Shown: piece after piece, positions 14,624-20,507 of the stretch
Position numbering within the stretch: the first letter of the stretch is position 1
Layout of the letters: the number at the start of each line of letters is the position of its first letter
Made by a program: the position numbers and the translations under genes
Source of the DNA: JAJZAM01 sp027391075
Lineage (GTDB): Bacteria; Actinomycetota; Acidimicrobiia; Acidimicrobiales; Palsa-688
Assembly: GCA_027391075.1 (NCBI GenBank)
Contig: DAHYHI010000062.1
Coordinates: 1-26,486 of the forward strand
Length of the DNA stretch: 26,486 bases
Direction: 5' to 3'
The notes under the pieces: generated by a model
Databases searched by the model: none
Seen by the model: the letters and a program-made list of their open reading frames with translations, nothing else
Told to the model about the DNA's origin: nothing

Positions 14624-15471
14624 GCTCAATGCTCGAGGGGAAGACGTTGGTGGTGACGGGTGGCGCTAGCGGTATCGGGGCTGCTACGGCGCGACTGGCC
14701 GTCCAGGAAGGAGCGTCGGTGGTAATCGCCGACATCCAAGACTCTGCCGGTGAGGATCTCGCCCGAGACCTGGGCGTCAATGCCCGGTACGTCCACTGTG
14801 ACGTGAGCCGTGAAGACGACATAGCCCGGGCCGTCGACGAGGCGGTGTCGGCGTTCGGGCAGCTCGACGTCATGTTCAACAACGCAGGGATAGTCGGAGC
14901 GGTAGGTCCGATCGACGAGATACCCATCGACGAGTACGACTTCACGGTCGGGATTCTCATGCGATCGGTCTTTCTGGGAATGAAGCACGCTGCTCGGGTG
15001 ATGAAACCCCACCGAAGCGGCGTCATCCTGTCGACTACCAGCTGTGTCGGCCTTCGCGGAGGTCTCGGTCCTCACGTGTACGCCGGGTGCAAAGCCGCCA
15101 TCGTCGGCTTCACCCGCAACGTGGCCGCCGAGCTCGGTCCGTGGGGGATCAGGGTCAACGCCATCGCACCCGGTAAGCACGCCACGCCCATGTTCGCCGA
15201 CGCTGCCTTCGGCGATCCCAACGCCACGGACCGCACGGAAGTGTTCGAAAGGATCAGCCCCCTCAAAGGCCGTTACGGTACGGCCGGGGACATAGCGGAG
15301 GCCGCCGTGTGGCTAGCGAGCGAGCGCGCCGGGTTCGTGAGCGGAATCACGATGTCAGTAGATGGCGGCCTTATCGCCGGGACGCCCGAAGGCGGCGAGC
15401 CGGGCCAGGGTCTCTACGCCGGCCACCGGCCGCTGGTGCGCGAGGCCGGGCGGCGGGGACTGCCTGAATAG
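14620..15471 (+). CDS. Short-chain dehydrogenase/reductase (SDR)
   Basis: A 283-residue classical SDR. Cofactor loop T-G-G-A-S-G-I-G (13-20), A-D-I-Q (37-40) with Asp38 suggesting NAD preference, N-N-A-G (87-90), and the catalytic Ser141, Tyr154 and Lys158 (Y-A-G-C-K). The C-terminus closes with S-G-I-T-M-S-V-D-G-G and a short tail. It should oxidise a secondary alcohol or reduce a ketone; substrate unknown. GTG at 14620 overlaps the ThuA stop and has GGAGG (14608-14612) 7 bp upstream, so translation is coupled; an ATG at 14629 is an alternative. The stop lies inside a terminator-like hairpin shared with the convergent NIPSNAP gene. Confidence 0.93.
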   Translation: MSSMLEGKTLVVTGGASGIGAATARLAVQEGASVVIADIQDSAGEDLARDLGVNARYVHCDVSREDDIARAVDEAVSAFGQLDVMFNNAGIVGAVGPIDEIPIDEYDFTVGILMRSVFLGMKHAARVMKPHRSGVILSTTSCVGLRGGLGPHVYAGCKAAIVGFTRNVAAELGPWGIRVNAIAPGKHATPMFADAAFGDPNATDRTEVFERISPLKGRYGTAGDIAEAAVWLASERAGFVSGITMSVDGGLIAGTPEGGEPGQGLYAGHRPLVREAGRRGLPE

Positions 15472-15486
15472 GCAGTTGAGGCAGTC
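15458..15486. terminator. Bidirectional terminator-like hairpin with two alternative stems
   Basis: GACTGCCT (15458-15465) can pair either with AGGCAGT (15470-15476; 7-bp stem, 4-nt loop) or with AGGCAGTC (15479-15486; 8-bp stem, 13-nt loop), because the right arm is duplicated. The structure covers both stop codons of the convergent SDR and NIPSNAP genes. No strong T-tract follows in either direction. Confidence 0.5.
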
Positions 15487-15793
15487 AAACGCCGTAGTCG
15501 AGCTTCTCCATGTAGCGGGTCTCCTCTTGCTCCACGACCTCGGGTAGCTTCGCTGCCCACTGGGCGAAATCCGGATCGTTGCGCGCTACCCCCAGAGCCT
15601 TGGTGATGTTGGAAGCGTCACCGCCTATGTCCCAGAGATCCCATATCTCGTTGAAGCGTCCTATCGTGGTCTGGTAAGCCCCGACGAGTTTCCACCCCTG
15701 ACGCTCGAGCACCGGGGTCATGTGGCTCATGATCTCGATCAGCTCGGGAACTCGCCCCGGCCGCACCTGCAAACGCGCCAACATATAACCCAT
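15485..15793 (-). CDS. NIPSNAP-like small protein
   Basis: A 102-residue protein with the dimeric ferredoxin-like alpha/beta-barrel pattern of NIPSNAP family members. The start M-G-Y-M-L-A-R-L-Q-V-R-P-G-R-V-P-E-L is followed by L-E-R-Q-G-W-K-L-V-G-A-Y-Q-T, F-N-E-I-W-D-L-W-D-I and an acidic C-terminus. The function of such proteins is largely unknown; some bacterial relatives sit with oxygenases and SDRs. The ATG at 15793 has AAGGAG about 10 nt upstream; the much longer open frame upstream is not coding. The gene is divergent from the LLM gene at 15992, sharing a control region with operator-like site C. Confidence 0.8.
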   Translation of the reverse strand: MGYMLARLQVRPGRVPELIEIMSHMTPVLERQGWKLVGAYQTTIGRFNEIWDLWDIGGDASNITKALGVARNDPDFAQWAAKLPEVVEQEETRYMEKLDYGV

Positions 15794-15879
15794 CGGTAAT
15801 CTTCTCCTTGGTTCGACATGCCTTGAAAGCGCTCTCCTGCACACCATATGACGGTCGGGCAGTCGAGACAGCGAGAAAA

Positions 15880-15896
15880 TATTAACCGAACAGTAG
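15880..15896. promoter_or_regulatory. Operator-like site C (shared 17-bp motif)
   Basis: TATTAACCGAACAGTAG matches the reverse complement of site A at 14 of 17 positions. It ends 4 bp before a consensus-like -35 box (15901-15906), between the divergent NIPSNAP (15793) and LLM (15992) genes. Confidence 0.55.
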
Positions 15897-15900
15897 GTTC

Positions 15901-15929
15901 TTGACAGCCGGCTCCTCCGGTGCTTAGAT
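15901..15929 (+). promoter_or_regulatory. Sigma-70-type promoter for the LLM-to-ABC run
   Basis: TTGACA (15901-15906), a 17-bp spacer and TTAGAT (15924-15929) make the best promoter match in the window. Transcription would start near 15936, leaving a leader of about 56 nt before the TTG start of the LLM gene. Site C abuts it on the upstream side, so a bound regulator could block or contact RNA polymerase. Confidence 0.55.
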
Positions 15930-15991
15930 GACAAAGTACTTGCTCCAGCGTCCGCTGGAACAGGAGTATCACCGGACAGACGGGGGAAGCG

Positions 15992-16978
15992 TTGCAGCCG
16001 ACGAGACCTTTCAGGTTCGCCGTGCAGGCCTATCAAGCCGACACGGCCAAACACTGGCGGGAAACTGTTCGCTGCGCCGAGGACCTCGGCTACTCCGCTT
16101 TGCACCTCGCCGACCATTACTTCGGCCCGGGACCGGTCCAAGAAGCCACCGGGCATCCCGTCCAGACTCTCGCTGCCGTGCCGGCCATGGCCGCCGCCGC
16201 AGAGGCCACGACGACGATCAAGGTCGGCTGCAGGGTGCTGTGCGTCGACTACCACCAGCCGGCAGTACTCGCCAAGGAGGCCGCCACGCTCGACCTTCTC
16301 TCCGACGGTCGCCTCGAACTGGGTCTTGGCGCTGGTTGGATCCGAGCGGAGTACGAGGCGATGGGCGTCAGGTGGGACGACGCGTCCGTGCGGATCGAAC
16401 GCCTCGGCGAAGTGGTCGAACTGGTCAAGGCGCACTTCTCCGGTGAGCCCATCCACGTAGCCGGACGCCATGTCCGGGTGCGGGACTACACCGGAGCCCC
16501 ACTGCCGGTCCAAAAGCCCCGACCGTCGATCATGATCGGAGGCGGTGCAGAGAAGATCCTCAGCTTGGCGGGACGCCAAGCCGACATCGTCAGCCTGAAC
16601 TTCGACAACTCGTCAGGCCGGCTCGGCGCGCCGTCGGTGCAGGGGTCTCTGGCTGCGCAGACTGACAAGAAGATTGCGTGGGTCAAGCGAGCGGCAGGGC
16701 CACGCTTCGAGGACATCGAGCTCGAGATAGCCGCATACTTCACGGTCGTCACCGCCGGAGGCGAGTCGACGAGGGATCATCTGGAAGAGATGGCTAGCGG
16801 CTTCGGACTTTCTCCCGCTGACATTGCAGATCACCCCCACGTCCTCGTCGGCGCCGTCGAGGAGATCACTGACCGGCTCCTGGAACGCCGTGAGCGATAT
16901 GGGATCAGCTATGTCACCGTGTCGGAGCGCACGATGAGGCAGTTCGCCCCTGTCGTGTCGAAGCTGACCGGAAACTAG
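15992..16978 (+). CDS. LLM class F420-dependent oxidoreductase
   Basis: A 328-residue luciferase-like protein, second of its kind here. Barrel motifs include E-D-L-G-Y-S-A-L-H-L-A-D-H-Y, I-K-V-G-C-R-V-L-C-V-D-Y-H-Q-P-A-V-L-A-K-E, D-G-R-L-E-L-G-L-G-A-G-W, and the phosphate-binding P-S-I-M-I-G-G-G (176-183). The layout fits the actinobacterial group of probable F420-dependent oxidoreductases related to MSMEG_2516 (family knowledge, from memory). The TTG at 15992 follows GGGGGAAG (15982-15989); an in-frame GTG at 16022 lacks a site. It is the first gene of a long plus-strand run and is followed by an SDR after 18 bp, suggesting paired redox steps on one substrate. Confidence 0.88.
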   Translation: MQPTRPFRFAVQAYQADTAKHWRETVRCAEDLGYSALHLADHYFGPGPVQEATGHPVQTLAAVPAMAAAAEATTTIKVGCRVLCVDYHQPAVLAKEAATLDLLSDGRLELGLGAGWIRAEYEAMGVRWDDASVRIERLGEVVELVKAHFSGEPIHVAGRHVRVRDYTGAPLPVQKPRPSIMIGGGAEKILSLAGRQADIVSLNFDNSSGRLGAPSVQGSLAAQTDKKIAWVKRAAGPRFEDIELEIAAYFTVVTAGGESTRDHLEEMASGFGLSPADIADHPHVLVGAVEEITDRLLERRERYGISYVTVSERTMRQFAPVVSKLTGN

Positions 16979-16993
16979 AAAGGAGAAACGCCA

Positions 16994-17020
16994 ACCGTGG
17001 GACTATCTGACCGTGGGACT
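16994..17020 (+). repeat. 11-bp direct repeat over an SDR start codon
   Basis: ACCGTGGGACT occurs at 16994-17004 and 17010-17020 (16-bp period). The first copy contains the start codon GTG (16997); the GTG in the second copy is out of frame and would give only a short peptide. It is likely a small tandem duplication in the start region. Confidence 0.5.
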
Positions 17021-17971
17021 CAGACGTCGTCGCTGCCGGCAAGGCTGTTCGACCTGACAGGCAAGGTAGTCCTCCTGACCGGTGCCAGCTACGGGCTCGG
17101 GGAGGCCATGGCCAAGGGACTAGCCGAAGCTGGAGCGAGTCTGGTCCTAGCAGCCAGGAGCAAAGAAGCCCTCGAAGCGGTTGCCTCCGAGTGCGCCGCT
17201 CGAGGCGCCGACGCGATCGCGGTAAGCGCTGACGTGTCCAACGAGGGCGACATAGCCCGCCTCGTCGAAGCGGCGATGCAACGCCACGGGCGTATAGACG
17301 TCCTAGTCAACAACGCAGGCATCTCCGACATGCGGGGAGTCCCAGCAGAGAACTTCGACATCGAGACATTCAGACGGATCATCGAAGTGGACATGCTCGG
17401 CGCTTTCATGCTCGCCCGGGATGTCGGACGGCACATGCTCGCCGCCGGGCGCGGGTCGATCATAAATATCTGCTCGATAATGGGAAGCGGAGCCAACGAG
17501 CTAAACGTCATCGCCTACACGGGTGCAAAAGGTGGCCTTTTGAACCTGACCTACCAGCTCGGCTGCGAGTGGGCCGACCGCGGAGTCCGCGTCAACGCGA
17601 TATCGCCCGGTTTTATCGTCACGCCGATGACGGAGCCAGCCCTTGGGGCTCTCGGCGTAAGCGAATACGTGGCGAGCCGAACACCGATGCGCCGGGTCGG
17701 CAAGGCCGAGGAGCTGCTCGGACCGCTACTGTTCCTAGCCTCGGACGCTTCCAGTTACGTCACGGGGCTGAACCTGCTAGTGGACGGGGGGACCAATGCA
17801 GGCAACGGCTACTACCAGATACGACCCGGCCACCACGGCTGGGGGGCGATGCTCGGCGCTCCGACCGTAGGAGAGACCTACCCGGGGCTCGCCCCGCTAC
17901 CTGATCGCCTGGCGCCGTGGGCGGCGGGCGTACCGGGGATCCACTATCCGCTCCCAGCCGAGGAGGCCTGA
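16997..17971 (+). CDS. SDR family oxidoreductase with a C-terminal extension
   Basis: A 324-residue SDR. Cofactor loop T-G-A-S-Y-G-L-G (28-35), A-A-R-S (52-55) where Arg suggests NADP preference, N-N-A-G (105-108), and the Tyr174/Lys178 pair in Y-T-G-A-K with Ser160 nearby. The SDR core ends at L-V-D-G-G (261-265); about 59 further residues, rich in Gly, Pro and aromatic residues (Y-Y-Q-I-R-P-G-H-H-G-W-G), form a tail most SDRs of this class lack, which could cover the active site or make oligomer contacts. GTG start, with AAAGGAG (16979-16985) upstream. The LivG gene begins 5 bp after its stop, tying this SDR to transport. Confidence 0.92.
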   Translation: MGLSDRGTQTSSLPARLFDLTGKVVLLTGASYGLGEAMAKGLAEAGASLVLAARSKEALEAVASECAARGADAIAVSADVSNEGDIARLVEAAMQRHGRIDVLVNNAGISDMRGVPAENFDIETFRRIIEVDMLGAFMLARDVGRHMLAAGRGSIINICSIMGSGANELNVIAYTGAKGGLLNLTYQLGCEWADRGVRVNAISPGFIVTPMTEPALGALGVSEYVASRTPMRRVGKAEELLGPLLFLASDASSYVTGLNLLVDGGTNAGNGYYQIRPGHHGWGAMLGAPTVGETYPGLAPLPDRLAPWAAGVPGIHYPLPAEEA

Positions 17972-17976
17972 CCCAA

Positions 17977-18777
17977 GTGGCCCTGCTTCACGCGGAGAAC
18001 CTTTCGGTCAGCTTCGGCGGGCTCAAAGCGGTCGACGATGTGTCGATGGACATCGAGCAGGGCCAGCTCGTAGGTCTAATAGGACCTAACGGGGCGGGTA
18101 AGACCACCTTCATCGACGGCCTCACCGGGTTCGTCCCGATGAAGGGGAAGATCGTCTTCGATGGTCGGGACCTTACCTCAACTGCACCGCATGACCGTGC
18201 TAGGGCAGGGATGGTCCGCACGTGGCAGTCGTTGGAGCTCTTCGACGACCTGACTGTGACCGAGAACCTCCTCGTCGCAGCGGAGAAAGCGTCGATTGGT
18301 GGCTTTCTGGCCGATCTGGTCCGACCGAGTCGTAACAAGGGGCGTGCCTCTGTCGACGAAGCTCTGCGTCGCCTCGACCTCTCGGATGTCGCAGAGCGCG
18401 TGCCTGGCGAGCTCTCACAGGGTCAGCGCAAGCTGGTCGGAGTTGCGCGCGCCTTGGCGGCTAGACCGAAACTCGTTCTCATGGACGAACCGGCGGCCGG
18501 GCTCGACACCGCCGAGAGCCAGGAGCTCGGACGGCGCCTGCGCAGCCTGGTTGGCGACGGAACCACCGTGTTCCTGATCGACCACGACATGGGCCTGGTG
18601 CTCGGTGTCTGCGACTACATCTACGTGATCGAGTTCGGCAGGCTCATAGCCGAAGGCACTCCTGCGCAGATCCGCAGAGACGAGAGAGTCGTCGCCGCCT
18701 ACCTGGGTGACCAAGACAAGTCTGAACAAGCCGCGCAAGCCAAGGAGGTGCTCGAAGCGACACCAGGCCACGACTGA
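17977..18777 (+). CDS. Branched-chain-type ABC transporter ATPase (LivG-like)
   Basis: A 266-residue ATPase of the hydrophobic amino acid/carboxylate uptake family. Walker A G-P-N-G-A-G-K-T (36-43), Q-loop Gln84 in T-W-Q, signature L-S-Q-G-Q (146-150), Walker B L-V-L-M-D-E-P (166-172) and switch His203 are all present. It energises the fused permease encoded further down, together with the LivF-like ATPase. GTG start at 17977 with AGGAGG (17961-17966) upstream. Unusually, it is separated from its permease by the binding-protein gene and 146 bp containing operator-like site D, so it belongs to the upstream transcript with the LLM and SDR genes. The transported substrate is probably an organic acid rather than leucine, given the catabolic neighbours (inference). 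Confidence 0.93.
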   Translation: MALLHAENLSVSFGGLKAVDDVSMDIEQGQLVGLIGPNGAGKTTFIDGLTGFVPMKGKIVFDGRDLTSTAPHDRARAGMVRTWQSLELFDDLTVTENLLVAAEKASIGGFLADLVRPSRNKGRASVDEALRRLDLSDVAERVPGELSQGQRKLVGVARALAARPKLVLMDEPAAGLDTAESQELGRRLRSLVGDGTTVFLIDHDMGLVLGVCDYIYVIEFGRLIAEGTPAQIRRDERVVAAYLGDQDKSEQAAQAKEVLEATPGHD

Positions 18778-18877
18778 AAGAACTGTTAACTTCCCAAGCG
18801 CTCAGAACCGGCAACGGACAATGGACCCGAAACCTTGAGTCCTTATTACCACGAGACATTCCTATTAAGAGATCCTT

Positions 18878-18894
18878 CATCGACCGATCGGTTT
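18878..18894. promoter_or_regulatory. Operator-like site D (shared motif, perfect 10-bp core palindrome)
   Basis: CATCGACCGATCGGTTT matches the reverse complement of site A at 13 of 17 positions. Its core ACCGATCGGT (18883-18892) is a perfect 10-bp palindrome, the most symmetric of the four copies. It lies 30 bp before the binding-protein ATG, probably in the leader or overlapping the promoter. Confidence 0.5.
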
Positions 18895-18923
18895 CGATGC
18901 TCAAAAGAACATGGGGGAAACAA

Positions 18924-20417
18924 ATGAAACATTCAAAGGTGGGCGTTCCTGCAGCAGTACTTGGATGCACGTTAGCTTTGGCGGCGTGCAGCAGTTCCAA
19001 GACGGCTGCGACGAGCGCAACCACACAGGCAACCAGCAGTTCCTCCGGCGCGTCGACGTCGGGTGCGACGTGCTCCACATCGCCCAACACTGCTCTAGAC
19101 GCGCAGGACGGTAAGTACGCAGGTTGGATGCAGGCTGTTCTGAGCTGCACAGCTAACAAGCCGATCAAAGCTACTGGTGCTCCGGTAGTGGTTGGCTTCC
19201 TCAACCCACAGGGCGATCCGTCGGGTAGCTTCCCCGACGTTACCGCAGGTGCCGAAGCCGCAGTCGACTACATCAACAGTGAGCTAGGAGGGATAGGAGG
19301 GAACCCTCTCACTGGCACTCCAGGAAGGCCGATCGAGCTCAAGACCTGCTTCATGACCATAACACCGTCGTCGACCACGTCTTGCGCCGACCAGATCGTC
19401 GCTGACCATCCGGTGTTCATCATCGAGGGATACCAGTTCTTCGGGTCGGTTGCAGACCCCATCTTCCAAGCCGCCAACATACCTGTAGTCAACTTCAACC
19501 CGATAACAGTCTCGGACTTCACAAGCCCGGACCTCGTCGACATCGCGGCCGGCGGAGGTTGCGTCGGTGTGCACCCTGCGCTGATCCATTTCGCCGTGTA
19601 CACGTTGCACGCGACGAACCTCGCTATTCCGTGGTCTAACACCGCGCCGGGTGTGGAGTGCTACTACGACTTGGAGAAAAAACCGGTCGATATAATCAAT
19701 GGAACCATCAAGCCGACGCCTCCCGGCGTCACGATAGTCCCAAACCTCACCTCCAAGGGTTACCCGATCGTAGCGGGAGCTCCGGACGACTCAGCACAGG
19801 CAGCCGAGGTTCTAGCCCAGAAACCTGACGCCATCATCTTCTCGGCACAGTCCTCGGACTGCTTCAACCTGCTTTCAGCACTTTCAAATCTCGGTTGGTC
19901 GGCCAAACAGATACCACTCATCTTCTCAGGTGCCTGCAGCGACCTTCAGTCCTTCCAGCAGGCTGGTGCAAAGGCGGACGGAGTCTACGTGATCGGTGCA
20001 TCGTACAACCTGTTGGATCCGACCTCGGCGACTGGACTCGCAAGCCAGGAGATATCGGTCATCGACTCCAAAGACAAGCAGTACCAGCCGAGTCAGAACC
20101 CGACGGGCCTTGAGGGCGCTATGTTCCAGACGGTGATGACCACGTGGCTCGCTTTGGACAACTCGTCGGGCGCCGCCCAGCTCACCCCGGCGAGCGTGCT
20201 GTCAGACCTCCATAACACGACTAATGTTCACATGTTCGCCGGCATCCCGTGGGGATGCACGTCGGCTCCCAGCCCGTACACAAGCGTCTGCTCCACGGCT
20301 GTTTCCGTGCAGCAGTGGAACGGTACCGGCTTCACCAACGTTGGCTCGAATTTCAGCGCGGCGTACCTGATAGCCGGGGCTCCGATCAAGTCCACGGCTT
20401 CCAGCTACGGCGGCTGA
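18924..20417 (+). CDS. ABC transporter substrate-binding lipoprotein (Liv-type)
   Basis: A 497-residue exported protein. The N-terminus M-K-H-S-K, a hydrophobic stretch and the lipobox L-A-A-C give lipidation at Cys22, followed by a Ser/Thr/Ala-rich tether to about residue 50. The mature part is a two-lobed type-I periplasmic binding protein (Peripla_BP_6-like): V-V-V-G-F-L-N-P-Q-G, A-A-V-D-Y-I-N-S-E-L-G-G-I-G-G, V-F-I-I-E-G-Y-Q-F-F-G-S, and K-P-D-A-I-I-F-S-A-Q-S. It is about 100 residues longer than typical LivK and rich in Cys, which may form disulphides outside the cell. The ATG at 18924 is chosen over that at 18897 because GGGGGAAA lies before it and it gives the compact signal peptide. 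It delivers ligand to the permease encoded next. Confidence 0.92.
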   Translation: MKHSKVGVPAAVLGCTLALAACSSSKTAATSATTQATSSSSGASTSGATCSTSPNTALDAQDGKYAGWMQAVLSCTANKPIKATGAPVVVGFLNPQGDPSGSFPDVTAGAEAAVDYINSELGGIGGNPLTGTPGRPIELKTCFMTITPSSTTSCADQIVADHPVFIIEGYQFFGSVADPIFQAANIPVVNFNPITVSDFTSPDLVDIAAGGGCVGVHPALIHFAVYTLHATNLAIPWSNTAPGVECYYDLEKKPVDIINGTIKPTPPGVTIVPNLTSKGYPIVAGAPDDSAQAAEVLAQKPDAIIFSAQSSDCFNLLSALSNLGWSAKQIPLIFSGACSDLQSFQQAGAKADGVYVIGASYNLLDPTSATGLASQEISVIDSKDKQYQPSQNPTGLEGAMFQTVMTTWLALDNSSGAAQLTPASVLSDLHNTTNVHMFAGIPWGCTSAPSPYTSVCSTAVSVQQWNGTGFTNVGSNFSAAYLIAGAPIKSTASSYGG

Positions 20418-20437
20418 CGAACCCAAGTTGGATGTTT

Positions 20438-20479
20438 CGGCTGTCGTGGTCGGCTTTCCAGTGCCCGCCACGACAGCCG
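20438..20479 (+). terminator. Strong 12-bp hairpin between binding protein and permease genes
   Basis: CGGCTGTCGTGG (20438-20449) and CCACGACAGCCG (20468-20479) are perfect complements with an 18-nt loop. The structure lies 20 bp after the binding-protein stop and ends 28 bp before the permease start, without a T-tract. It probably acts as a leaky terminator or 3' mRNA stabiliser, giving more binding protein than permease, as known for other ABC importers. Confidence 0.6.
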
Positions 20480-20507
20480 GCAACGCGCAGAGAAGGAGGT
20501 GTAGGCA

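Noticed and set aside
15794..16579. Upstream extension of the NIPSNAP-like gene to 364 residues
   Set aside because: It runs antisense through the LLM gene and the promoter region; the ATG at 15793 with AAGGAG upstream gives a normal-length NIPSNAP domain.
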